Positions 45,379 through 53,860 of a stretch of 54,593 nt of DNA are shown here, in pieces. The notes beneath the pieces are model-generated. The model did no database searches. It was not told the DNA's origin and worked only from the letters and a program-made list of their open reading frames with translations. Position 1 is the first letter of the stretch. The number at the start of each line of letters is the position of its first letter. This DNA comes from a virus: positions 1-54,593 of IMG/VR virus record IMGVR_UViG_3300025769_000151, one strand, 5' to 3'. The translations under genes were made by a program, and so were the position numbers.

Positions 45379-45618
45379 ATGGAAAATTTAATCAGGAAAA
45401 TCGTCATCGGTCCTAACCCGAAGGATGCGATGGCGTACTACGTCGGCATGAAAGCTGGCGCAGGAAAGGTTGTTCTCATCGAGGAGGATGACCGCGCTAT
45501 GTTCAAGTACAACATTCGTAGGTACAACATCTACACTCAGGACAGTGAATCGTCCTACCTGTGGAAGACTGTGGAGAACACCCCAGTCATTGTTGAATAC
45601 GATTGTAACTTTGAATGA
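45379..45618 (+). CDS. Small hypothetical protein (79 aa)
   Basis: A mixed alpha/beta protein starting MENLIRKIVIGPNPKDAMAY, with KVVLIEEDDRAMFKYNIRRY in the middle. It overlaps the GroES-like gene by ATGA, so the two are translationally coupled. No family recognised. Confidence 0.6.
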   Translation: MENLIRKIVIGPNPKDAMAYYVGMKAGAGKVVLIEEDDRAMFKYNIRRYNIYTQDSESSYLWKTVENTPVIVEYDCNFE

Positions 45619-46205
45619 AGGCGCTGTATCACTTCGTGGTGAAGCTTGAGAAGACTCATCACGACACCATCGAGCTGGACAACGGCACGGAGCTCTACGT
45701 AGACCCTAAGTGGAAGGAGTTCGAGCGACGCGTCATGTACGGTGAGGTGACGTCAACCCCAGTCAAGTACGACGTGGATGTCAAGCCGGGAGACACTCTG
45801 TTCTTCCACCACCACGTAGTCATGTCTGATGCCCTGAAGATTCAGGTGGACGACGAGGACAGGTTCATTGTAGGATACGACCCAGACAACACCCTTGGCT
45901 GCCATGCGATTGCTTACCGCAGCAAGGAGACTGGTGAGCTGCACATGCTCGCGGACTGGGTGTTCCTGCAGCCACTCGAGGAGGACGAGCCAGATGAGAA
46001 CGAGATTATCGTGGTAGACCTCAAGCCCAAGACACACCTCAAAGCAAAGGTATTCTGCTGCCCCAAGGACATGATTACTCAGGGTGTAAAAGCAGGAGAC
46101 ATCGTTGGGTTCAAGAAGAACCGAGACTACGAGATGCGTTTGGAGGATGACACCACCGTGTTCCGTATGCGCTCAGAAGAAATGATGTATGTCGAGGAAG
46201 CCTAA
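45615..46205 (+). CDS. GroES-like co-chaperonin (196 aa)
   Basis: The N-terminal half includes VVKLEKTHHDTIELDNGTEL and VKPGDTLFFHHHVVMSD. The C-terminal quarter includes GVKAGDIVGFKKNRDYEMRL and ends FRMRSEEMMYVEE. The last segment has the layout of the GroES C-terminal strand pair, and the first resembles its N-terminal strand. Phage co-chaperonins such as T4 gp31 replace host GroES so that capsid protein can fold in GroEL. Position just upstream of terminase and within the head module fits. At 196 residues it is about twice the size of GroES, so an insertion or tandem half may be present. Moderate to good certainty. Confidence 0.7.
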   Translation: MKALYHFVVKLEKTHHDTIELDNGTELYVDPKWKEFERRVMYGEVTSTPVKYDVDVKPGDTLFFHHHVVMSDALKIQVDDEDRFIVGYDPDNTLGCHAIAYRSKETGELHMLADWVFLQPLEEDEPDENEIIVVDLKPKTHLKAKVFCCPKDMITQGVKAGDIVGFKKNRDYEMRLEDDTTVFRMRSEEMMYVEEA

Positions 46206-46482
46206 GTTCGAGACAATCGAGGCTTCTCGCAGGCTGATGGATAGCATGGCTGTCGCAATCAACAACATGATTGAGGAGGTCAAGCGACCCGTCGACCCAG
46301 AGGCGGGCGGCGCTGCTCGTAAGGCTGAGCTCCAGTCTATCAAGCAGACCGCTACCGATTGCAAAGAACTGCTAATCGAAAGGCAACGTCTGGAGCAGAT
46401 GGTCAAGGACCTGAACGAGAACGGAGCCATCGACGACGCAAAGGATTACTCAGGCGGATTCGCAGAAAGGTTTAGCAAGTGA
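46189..46482 (+). CDS. Candidate small terminase subunit (97 aa)
   Basis: Starts MSRKPKFETIEASRRLMDSM, 17 nt within the GroES-like gene, and ends 4 nt into the large terminase gene. It is a helical coiled-coil protein (ATDCKELLIERQRLEQMVKD) with a charged N-terminus. Small terminases are short, helical, and lie directly upstream of the large subunit, so position and shape suggest this role. No HTH signature is clear. A head accessory protein is the alternative. Confidence 0.5.
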   Translation: MSRKPKFETIEASRRLMDSMAVAINNMIEEVKRPVDPEAGGAARKAELQSIKQTATDCKELLIERQRLEQMVKDLNENGAIDDAKDYSGGFAERFSK

Positions 46483-48620
46483 CGGGGCTGGTAGACATAG
46501 AGAAGTACGACGAGCCAGTCGTATCCATTTGCCCACGCGGCACAATCGGGGAAGTCATTGACATCTCCGGGCTTCCTATCTGTCTGCCCAAGAAGCCACC
46601 GAAGAAAGAGATTGCAGGCCACGACCTGCCAGACCACTTGCAGATGTGGAACAGGAGCGAGATAGCACCAGAGCTTGCTCGCATCAAGTCCATGGACGAG
46701 TGGTATGAAATGCCCAAGGAGTTTCGCCAGAGGTTCTCTCCCTTCATTGAGGAGGAGTTCCGCAGAAGGCGCGAGGGCTACTGGTTCTACAACAACGGAG
46801 AACCTACATACATCACTGGGCGTCACTACATGATGCTTCAGTGGAGCAAGATAGACATTGGCTATCCTAGTTTCCTAGACTTCCAACGGAGGCTCTTCAT
46901 CCATCAGGCCGCGTGTGAGGCTGACCCCAGATGCCTTGGTCAACTATATACCAAGTGTCGTCGCTCAGGGTACACGAACATGTCCGCCTGCGTTCTAGTT
47001 GATGAAGCCACACAGGTCAAGGACAAACTTTTGGGTATCCAGTCGAAGACGGGTAAGGACGCGCAGGAGAACGTCTTCATGAAGAAGGTCGTAGCTATCT
47101 TCAAGTCCTACCCGTTCTTCTTTAAGCCTATCCAAGACGGTACCACCAACCCGCGTATGGAGTTGGCGTTCAGAGAACCGTCGAAAAGGATTACCAAGAA
47201 CAACAAGACCTCTGTCAAAGGGGATGCCCTGAACACAATCATCAACTGGAAGAATACCACCAACAATGCCTACGATGGTGAGAAGTTACATATCTTGTAT
47301 CTAGATGAGGCAGGCAAGTGGGAGAAACCAACAGACATCAGAGAAGCATGGAGGATACAACGGACTTGCTTGATTGTGGGACGCCGTGTTATCGGGAAGG
47401 CGCTTGTGGGCAGCACCGTCAACCCGATGGACAAAGGTGGTCAAGAATACAAAGAGCTTTGGAAAGATTCAGACCCACAAGAACGCAACAAAAACGGAAG
47501 GACAACCTCAGGATTGTACAAAATCTTCATTCCGGCTTACGAAGCCTTAGAGGGATTCTTCGACAAGTACGGGAAGCCAATCATCGAGACTCCGGAGCAG
47601 GAGGTGGAGACACTGGACGGGGAGACCGTAGAGATAGGCGCAAGGGAGTTTCTAAAAAACGAAAGGGACGCTCTCAGGCATGACGCCCGGGAGATGAACG
47701 AGATTGTTCGTCAGTTCCCCTTCACTACAGACGAGGCGTTCCGAGATAGCGTCGAAGGCTCTCTGTTCAACATCGGAAAGATTTATGAGCAGATTGACCA
47801 CAACGAGAACATGTACCCAGACCCCGTGGTGCGTGGCAACTTTACATGGAAAGGAGGCGTAAGGGACGGAGAGGTTGTATTCGTTCCAAGCTCTGAGGGG
47901 AGGTGGTTCGTATCATGGATGCCACCTGCAGACCTCAGGAACCTCAAGGTTTCCGAACGGGGCAAACGCATTGCGCCAAACAAACTCATTGGCTGTGGTG
48001 GTGTTGACTCTTATGACATCGACGCCACTACGGACGGGAGGGGTTCTAAGGGAGCATGTCACATCTACAACAAGTTCAACATGCGGGCCCCCTCTAACAT
48101 GTTTGTTGCAGAGTACTGCTCCCGCCCTCCTATGGCGAAAATCTTCTACGAGGACATCCTGATGGCGGCTGTGTTCTACGGCTACCCGCTCCTCGTGGAG
48201 AACAATAAGTACGGCATCGTAAGATACTTTGAATCAAGGGGTTACGACGGTTACTTGTTGGACAGACCGCAACACCTGACTACCACAGGTTCCGTTGTGA
48301 CTAAAACTAAAGGCATCCCGTCCAACTCACAGGATGTCATCCACACTCATGCACAAGCGATTGAAGACTACATACACAACCATGTGGGAATCAATGAGAG
48401 AGGAGAGATTGGTAGGATGTATTTTAACCGTACACTTGAGGACTGGATTGGTTACCGTATCGACAACCGGACTAAGTTTGACTTGACCATTAGTGCAGGT
48501 CTTGCTCTGCTCGCAGCGCAGACTGTTGTGCAAAAGAAAAAGCCAGCTGATTTTACAGGTAAAAAGTTTTTCCGCAAGTACACCTACACACCCGGCGGGG
48601 TCTCCAAGCCCGCTAAGTGA
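46479..48620 (+). CDS. Terminase large subunit
   Basis: 713 residues from a GTG at 46479 overlapping the previous stop. The ATPase has a Walker A-like K159CRRSGYT166, Walker B ILYLDEAGKW (D276, E277) and motif III GST at 311-313. The nuclease half has GGVDSYDID (D510, D513, D515) and VENNKYG (E574). This is the packaging motor and DNA-cutting enzyme, acting on concatemers at the portal. The DEAGKW form of Walker B is what I recall from crAss-like and Bacteroidota podoviruses. All core motifs are intact. The portal gene follows after 40 nt with its own promoter-like element. Confidence 0.92.
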   Translation: MTGLVDIEKYDEPVVSICPRGTIGEVIDISGLPICLPKKPPKKEIAGHDLPDHLQMWNRSEIAPELARIKSMDEWYEMPKEFRQRFSPFIEEEFRRRREGYWFYNNGEPTYITGRHYMMLQWSKIDIGYPSFLDFQRRLFIHQAACEADPRCLGQLYTKCRRSGYTNMSACVLVDEATQVKDKLLGIQSKTGKDAQENVFMKKVVAIFKSYPFFFKPIQDGTTNPRMELAFREPSKRITKNNKTSVKGDALNTIINWKNTTNNAYDGEKLHILYLDEAGKWEKPTDIREAWRIQRTCLIVGRRVIGKALVGSTVNPMDKGGQEYKELWKDSDPQERNKNGRTTSGLYKIFIPAYEALEGFFDKYGKPIIETPEQEVETLDGETVEIGAREFLKNERDALRHDAREMNEIVRQFPFTTDEAFRDSVEGSLFNIGKIYEQIDHNENMYPDPVVRGNFTWKGGVRDGEVVFVPSSEGRWFVSWMPPADLRNLKVSERGKRIAPNKLIGCGGVDSYDIDATTDGRGSKGACHIYNKFNMRAPSNMFVAEYCSRPPMAKIFYEDILMAAVFYGYPLLVENNKYGIVRYFESRGYDGYLLDRPQHLTTTGSVVTKTKGIPSNSQDVIHTHAQAIEDYIHNHVGINERGEIGRMYFNRTLEDWIGYRIDNRTKFDLTISAGLALLAAQTVVQKKKPADFTGKKFFRKYTYTPGGVSKPAK

Positions 48621-48627
48621 TTTTGTT

Positions 48628-48635
48628 TATATTTG
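48628..48635 (+). promoter_or_regulatory. Late -7 element TATATTTG before portal
   Basis: The segment TTTATATTTGCAC is 25 nt before ATG 48661. It is one of the closest copies of the late consensus. No -33 box at the usual spacing. Confidence 0.55.
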
Positions 48636-48660
48636 CACATTGCCTGTAATACAGTAAGTA

Positions 48661-51102
48661 ATGAAGGGTCACCACAAGCCAAAGTCGTATGCACAGTTCC
48701 CGGACCCAATGGCTCCGGCTTCCGTCAAGGCAAGCGAAGACTATGGTATTTCCTATGCTAAATCTATCGAGGCACAGTGGGGTGGTCTGGACGACTTTTC
48801 TACAGGCTTCGGCAAGCGATTGGTAGAGTTCCAGCGCAACCGAGACTATGCCAACGGTACGCAGGATACCGCAGTCTACAAGCAGATTCTCAACAGCATG
48901 GACACCCAAGGGGGTGACGGAACGCTGCTGAATCTCGACTGGTCGCCTGTACCAATCATTCCTAAGTTCGTTAGGATTGTAGTCAACAAGATTCTCTCTC
49001 GCAAGTTCCGACCAAACGTAGAGGCCATCGACCCAATGTCGAAGGATGAGAAAGAGAAGAAGAAGGTTCTGGCCAAGTTTGCTATTGAAGAAAGAGAGGT
49101 CATCGAAGAAGCGAAGGCACTCGGACTCAAGACGGCAAGCGTGCCAGAGGGGTTGCCGAACAACTCTGAGGAGGCTGAGATTTACTTGGCTGATAGTATT
49201 AAGACTAGTGCTGAGGTGGCAGCTCAACTTGCCACTAAGCTCACTCTCGACTGGAATGACTTTGATGACAACGTATTCCGCCGTGCTGTGGAAGACCTTG
49301 TGGTCAACGGTATGGCTGTGGTTAAGAGAAGCAATGACCCGAGCTACGGAATCAAGACGGAGTATGTAGACCCGGCGCAGTTCATTCACTCTAGCACGGA
49401 AGACCCGAACTTCTCTGACATTGTCTACGCAGGCCACGTCAAGCGCGTGTCGATTCAGGACCTGAAGCGCATGGCGGGGACAGACATCCCCGAGGAGGAG
49501 TATCAGAAGATTGCGAAGTCTGTGATGAACCGAAGCTACAACAACGCCTCCCAGTTCAATCAGACGGTGTATGACAGAAGCCGTGGCGCTCATGTCTACG
49601 GCTACGATGAATACTTGGTTGACGTCTTGGACTTCGAGTTCCTCGGCGTCGACGATATGATTTACGAGGAGAAGACCTCGCAGTTTGGAAACATCGGTTT
49701 CTACTACAAGGGCGAGAGCTACAAGCTCCCTAGCGACTCAGTGTACGACAGACAGATTCACACCATGCCCAACATGTGTGTGTACGGCGGCTCGTACGTT
49801 ATCGGTAGCGGACTTCTCTTCAACTACGGCATGAAGCGGGACATCCCGAAGAACATGCACGACCTCACACGCGCTCGTCTTTCGTACAGCGTTGTGGCAA
49901 CGAACTTCCGTCGTCAGATGCCCAAGTCTATGGTGTCGTCTGTCATCGGCTTTGCTGACCAGCTTCAGCTTACTCACCTCAAGATTCAACAAGCCATTGC
50001 CAAGGCTAAGCCTGATGGTTTGATTGTAGACATCGAGGGCCTCGAGAATGTGTCTCTGGGTAACGGTGGAGAGCTTCAGCCTCTCGACATTCAGGACATC
50101 TACGAGCAGACAGGTGTCTTCTACTACAGAAGTAAGAACCCAGAGGGTGGCTTCCAGAACCCGCCTGTGCGTCCGCTGGACAACACCATTCGGAACATCA
50201 ACGAGCTGATTGGTTTGTACAACCACTACCTCCGTATGATTCGTGACGTCACGGGTGTCAACGAGGTTCTCGATGGTAGCTCACCAAAGGCCGATGCTCT
50301 TGTGGGTGTGCGTCAGCAGCAGCTTGCTGCAGGCAACAATGCCATCAACGACATCACCAACGGTGCGTCTGTTCTGTACAAGAGAGTGTGCGAGGACGTG
50401 GTCAAGTGCCTTCAGGTCTTGCCACCAGAGTCCATCATCTACGGGGCATACGAGAGAGCCATCGGAAGCACAAGCATGGAGATTCTTTCTTCGTTTGCTT
50501 CTCTGCCACTTCACAACTACGGTGTGATTGTTGAGCGAGAGATGTCAGACGAAGCCAAGTTGTTACTCGAACAAAACATCCAACAGTCACTTGCACAGAG
50601 AGAGATTGACCTTGAGGATGCTATGGCAATCCGTCGTCTCAAGGATTTGGACCAAGCAGAAAGACTCCTCATCATCCGCCGTAAGCGCCGCATCACCGCG
50701 TTGCAACAACAACAGCAGCAACAAATGCAAATGCAAGCACAGGTGAACATGCAGGCCCAGCAGGCCGCAGCACAGATGCGTATGCAGGAGGTGCAGATGA
50801 AGGCGCAGGCTGACCTGCAGAAGATTCAGGCTCAAGGTCAGGTTGACATGCAGCTGATGCAGATGCGTCAGCAGGTAGAGAGTCAGCTCCAGATGGCTAA
50901 GTTGCAGATGAGCTCACAGTCTCAGGCAGCGGACAAGCAGTTCCGCATGAACCTAGAGAAGAGCAAAGATGACAGAAAAGACTCCCGCGTTGAGAAGCAA
51001 GCTGTGGCTCAGTCCAAGCTTATCTCTCAGCGCAAGGGTACACGTCCTGAACTTGAAAACCAAGACAGCAGGGACATCATCCAAGAACTGATGAGGCGAT
51101 GA
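48661..51102 (+). CDS. Portal protein with Gln-rich tail (813 aa)
   Basis: A long protein right after large terminase. The N-terminal half has SPVPIIPKFVRIVVNKILS and a helical core including DDMIYEEKT. The middle has INELIGLYNHYLRMIRDVTG, NEVLDGSSPKADALVGVRQQ and QLAAGNNAINDITNGASVLY. These fit portal proteins of Bacteroidota podoviruses. Residues about 680-780 are an unusual Gln/Met/Ala-rich coiled coil, with a run of eight glutamines apart from one break, which probably forms the barrel or reaches into the capsid. The portal is the dodecameric DNA gate. Position is decisive. It overlaps the next gene by ATGA. Confidence 0.85.
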   Translation: MKGHHKPKSYAQFPDPMAPASVKASEDYGISYAKSIEAQWGGLDDFSTGFGKRLVEFQRNRDYANGTQDTAVYKQILNSMDTQGGDGTLLNLDWSPVPIIPKFVRIVVNKILSRKFRPNVEAIDPMSKDEKEKKKVLAKFAIEEREVIEEAKALGLKTASVPEGLPNNSEEAEIYLADSIKTSAEVAAQLATKLTLDWNDFDDNVFRRAVEDLVVNGMAVVKRSNDPSYGIKTEYVDPAQFIHSSTEDPNFSDIVYAGHVKRVSIQDLKRMAGTDIPEEEYQKIAKSVMNRSYNNASQFNQTVYDRSRGAHVYGYDEYLVDVLDFEFLGVDDMIYEEKTSQFGNIGFYYKGESYKLPSDSVYDRQIHTMPNMCVYGGSYVIGSGLLFNYGMKRDIPKNMHDLTRARLSYSVVATNFRRQMPKSMVSSVIGFADQLQLTHLKIQQAIAKAKPDGLIVDIEGLENVSLGNGGELQPLDIQDIYEQTGVFYYRSKNPEGGFQNPPVRPLDNTIRNINELIGLYNHYLRMIRDVTGVNEVLDGSSPKADALVGVRQQQLAAGNNAINDITNGASVLYKRVCEDVVKCLQVLPPESIIYGAYERAIGSTSMEILSSFASLPLHNYGVIVEREMSDEAKLLLEQNIQQSLAQREIDLEDAMAIRRLKDLDQAERLLIIRRKRRITALQQQQQQQMQMQAQVNMQAQQAAAQMRMQEVQMKAQADLQKIQAQGQVDMQLMQMRQQVESQLQMAKLQMSSQSQAADKQFRMNLEKSKDDRKDSRVEKQAVAQSKLISQRKGTRPELENQDSRDIIQELMRR

Positions 51103-51404
51103 GTAAAGAGGCGATGAGAGAGCGCGTCAAGCGCATGCTCAAGAAGCACGGACTCAAAGGCGTCAACAAACCAAAGGCTACACCAAGCCACCCCAAGAAG
51201 TCACACATGGTGTTGGCAAAAGAGGGTGACAGAGTTAAGCTCATCCGCTTCGGCGAGAAGGGCGCGAAGACCGCAGGCAAGCCTAAGGCCGGAGAGTCTG
51301 ACAAGATGAAAAAGAAGCGTGCAAGCTTCAAGGCTAGACACGCCAAGAACATTAAGAAAGGCAAGATGAGCGCTGCCTACTGGGCTGACAAAGTCAAGTG
51401 GTAA
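51099..51404 (+). CDS. Small basic head-region protein (101 aa)
   Basis: ATG 51099 overlaps the portal stop. It is a very basic protein beginning MSKEAMRERVKRMLKKHGLK. A conserved-looking C-terminus (VKLIRFGEKGAKTAGK; RASFKARHAKNIKKGKMSAA; YWADKVKW) recurs in many phage genomes next to portal genes, though I do not recall its domain name. A DNA-binding virion protein is likely. Confidence 0.65.
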   Translation: MSKEAMRERVKRMLKKHGLKGVNKPKATPSHPKKSHMVLAKEGDRVKLIRFGEKGAKTAGKPKAGESDKMKKKRASFKARHAKNIKKGKMSAAYWADKVKW

Positions 51405-51411
51405 TGTTTCA

Positions 51412-51419
51412 TATATTTG
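51412..51419 (+). promoter_or_regulatory. Late -7 element TATATTTG
   Basis: CATATATTTGCATC lies 16 nt before ATG 51436. No -33 box. It heads the decoration, scaffold and capsid genes. Confidence 0.55.
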
Positions 51420-51435
51420 CATCAAAGAATAACTA

Positions 51436-51828
51436 ATGGCAACAGTAACCGCACAACTATCCCTGACGAGCACAGACTTGCTGTCTGAGTCGCTGGGAAT
51501 CAGTGTGTCTATGGAAACCACTGCAGCTAACACTACAGGCTTGGCACGTAGACCCGTGACGGCTACCGCTGTTGGTGCAGGTGCAACTACATTGTACACG
51601 GCATCTGATTTCTCAGCCCCTGCGTACTTGTACGTCAAGAACACAGACAGTACGGCTTCCGACTACATCTACGTGTACGACGGGACCACGGCAGGCAACC
51701 CTGTCATTTTGAAGCTGGCTGGCGGCGACTTCGCTATCATGCCGCTCAATGCAGGCATTGACATTAAAGCGTACGCGACTACCAACCCTACGTTGGTTGA
51801 GTTCATGGTTTACGGAACTGACGCCTAA
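51436..51828 (+). CDS. Small head or decoration-like protein (130 aa)
   Basis: A Thr/Ala/Ser-rich beta protein starting MATVTAQLSLTSTDLLSESL. The strand pattern APAYLYVKNTDSTASDYIYV and GGDFAIMPLNAGIDIKAYAT is like small jelly-roll decoration or head-fibre proteins. Position between portal and scaffold, with its own promoter-like element, suggests abundant expression. Not recognised by family. Confidence 0.6.
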   Translation: MATVTAQLSLTSTDLLSESLGISVSMETTAANTTGLARRPVTATAVGAGATTLYTASDFSAPAYLYVKNTDSTASDYIYVYDGTTAGNPVILKLAGGDFAIMPLNAGIDIKAYATTNPTLVEFMVYGTDA

Positions 51829-51838
51829 CATCTAAGAC

Positions 51839-52660
51839 ATGGGATTTCAAAGACACGATGTAAAGAACGGTAGCAGATTCCTCGGCAGAGACGAGGCTAC
51901 CAACCGGATGCTCACGGGCGGAACTCAAACAATCATCTTGCGTGGTAACACCAGCGGAGAAAAAGATTTCGAGGCTGGCAAAGTCTTGAAGGACGAGACT
52001 GTGCCTGTTGACATGGACGGCACCAACGGATGGGTGTATGACTCTTCCAACGATTACTACAAAGTAAAGATTGGTACGACATCGACCGTCAAGACGGTGA
52101 ACATGTACGGGGAGGAGGCAACCTTCGCCGCTCACTGTTTCCTCAAGGGCGCCAAGGTTGTGGTAAACTCCAACACCTTCCCTGAGTACTCAGGCACCTA
52201 CTCGTTGGTCGAAGCCGCCGTTGTCTCAACCAACTGCTTTTTGTACCTCGCACCAGATTCACCGCGCCACGTCTTCGGCGATGCGGACTTGGGTGTTGAG
52301 CTTCCAGACATTACTGCTACAGCAAACGACAACAAAATCAACGTGACCGTTTTGCCATTCTCTCCTGCTTTCTGCGTGGAGATGCTTGGTGTTGACGGTG
52401 TTGATGCAGGTACAGATGATGCTCGCACTACTCCAGCTACGTTTAGAATGAACAACATAGCGGGTACTAGAGAGGTGTCAATCGACTACCCAGACGGTCA
52501 GGTGGTGTACGGTGAGATTACTCACTTCACGCCTCAGGCCGTCAACACGCACTACGCCATCCTTTACTGTCAGGCCACTCCATCCTTGGAGTTCTCTCCT
52601 TACAACAAGCAAGGAAAGATTTTGGCCGCAGGAGCTAAGGGGGCGCCTAAAGCACGATAA
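51839..52660 (+). CDS. Head-region structural protein (273 aa)
   Basis: Starts MGFQRHDVKNGSRFLGRDEA. The protein is beta-rich with many Asp/Gly/Thr, including FSPAFCVEMLGVDGVDAGTD. It ends in a basic Ala/Gly-rich tail (GKILAAGAKGAPKAR). No catalytic motif. It lies 24 nt before the scaffold-like gene. A head completion or decoration role is inferred from position. Confidence 0.55.
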   Translation: MGFQRHDVKNGSRFLGRDEATNRMLTGGTQTIILRGNTSGEKDFEAGKVLKDETVPVDMDGTNGWVYDSSNDYYKVKIGTTSTVKTVNMYGEEATFAAHCFLKGAKVVVNSNTFPEYSGTYSLVEAAVVSTNCFLYLAPDSPRHVFGDADLGVELPDITATANDNKINVTVLPFSPAFCVEMLGVDGVDAGTDDARTTPATFRMNNIAGTREVSIDYPDGQVVYGEITHFTPQAVNTHYAILYCQATPSLEFSPYNKQGKILAAGAKGAPKAR

Positions 52661-52684
52661 GTAACACACCCAAAATTTAATTAA

Positions 52685-53839
52685 ATGGCTAAGCACGAAT
52701 TAGAAGTAGCAGCTGAAGCTCAGGGTATCAAAATCAGTGACTCCCCTAACTTCTTGAACGAACCTCAGGACGCTCCAGCACCCTCGCCGGAGCCACAACC
52801 CTCGGAACCACAAGCACAACCTGTAGCGGAAGAAGCTCCCGAGCCTGTGCAGGAAGCTCCTGAGCCTGCTCCCCAACCGGAGCCGGAACCTCAAGAAGTA
52901 GTCTTCAGACAAGAATACACGGAGCCACAAGCTCCACCCCAACCTGTGCAGCAGCAGGCAATCGACGAAGATGCCATTGCACTTCAGAAGCTCAGCGAAA
53001 GGCTGAACATGAAGTTCGATGACTTCGACGCCGTGACCCAGCAGTTTAACAGGAAGCCCGACATCGACCCAGCTGTCGCAGCTATCAACGAGTTCGTCAC
53101 GGAGACGGGTCGTTCTATTGACGACTGGTACAAGTATCAGTCCTTGGACACTTCCGAAATGGATGATGCTAAGGCTGTTCGTATGCAGTTGCAGATGGAC
53201 CACCCAAAGCTTTCCGCGCAAGAGATTGACACGCTTATGAACAATAAGTACAAGCTCGACGTGGACAGGTACACCGATGAGGAAATCGCAACATCAGCTG
53301 TGGAGTTGAAGGTGGCGGCGGATAAGGCTCGTCAGCACATCGAGGAAGTTCGTGAAGCGTTCGCAGCGCCGGACCCGAATCGCACTGCCGAAGATGAGTT
53401 TATGAGTCCTATCGACGACCAGTGGGTCGCAAACATGTCCAGAGAGGTTGACAACTTGGACGGCATTTCATTTGATTTGCCTACGGGTAAGACATTTACC
53501 TACGGCCTAGCCGACCAGTACAAGTCAACTTTGAAGGAGAAGAATGCGAACCTCGAGTCATTTTTTGATTCCTACGTCTCTGATGACGGCAAGTGGGACT
53601 ACGACCTCTTGAACTCTCACAGAGCTGTGATGGACAACATCGACGGCATTGTCAACGCTGTGTACCGACAAGGTATGAGCGACGGGCAGCGTCGTGTGGT
53701 TCACCAAGCGTCTAACGTTGCACCTGTTACTCCACAACAGCAGCAGGTTGACACAAGCGCAGAAGCTCAGAGAAACAAGATTATCGACCAGCTCGCTGCA
53801 GCCATCGGAGGAGACAAGGGGATGACATTCAAGTTTTAA
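52685..53839 (+). CDS. Scaffold-like protein (384 aa)
   Basis: The first 100 residues are a Pro/Glu/Gln-rich acidic segment (PEPQPSEPQAQPVAEEAPEP), and the next 250 are acidic helices. The C-terminus (KIIDQLAAAIGGDKGMTFKF) is short and basic-hydrophobic, as in scaffold proteins that dock to the capsid shell. It directly precedes the major capsid gene, the usual place of a scaffold. No protease motif is visible, so it is not a fused maturation protease. Confidence 0.75.
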   Translation: MAKHELEVAAEAQGIKISDSPNFLNEPQDAPAPSPEPQPSEPQAQPVAEEAPEPVQEAPEPAPQPEPEPQEVVFRQEYTEPQAPPQPVQQQAIDEDAIALQKLSERLNMKFDDFDAVTQQFNRKPDIDPAVAAINEFVTETGRSIDDWYKYQSLDTSEMDDAKAVRMQLQMDHPKLSAQEIDTLMNNKYKLDVDRYTDEEIATSAVELKVAADKARQHIEEVREAFAAPDPNRTAEDEFMSPIDDQWVANMSREVDNLDGISFDLPTGKTFTYGLADQYKSTLKEKNANLESFFDSYVSDDGKWDYDLLNSHRAVMDNIDGIVNAVYRQGMSDGQRRVVHQASNVAPVTPQQQQVDTSAEAQRNKIIDQLAAAIGGDKGMTFKF

Positions 53840-53860
53840 CGCTTTCTAAAAAGAACAATT

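Noticed and set aside
48613-49593. Long open frame on the minus strand opposite the portal gene (326 codons)
   Set aside because: It is antisense to a convincing portal gene, has no recognisable domain, and its composition (Val/Leu/Arg/His-rich) is what opposite-strand reading of this GC-balanced genome gives.
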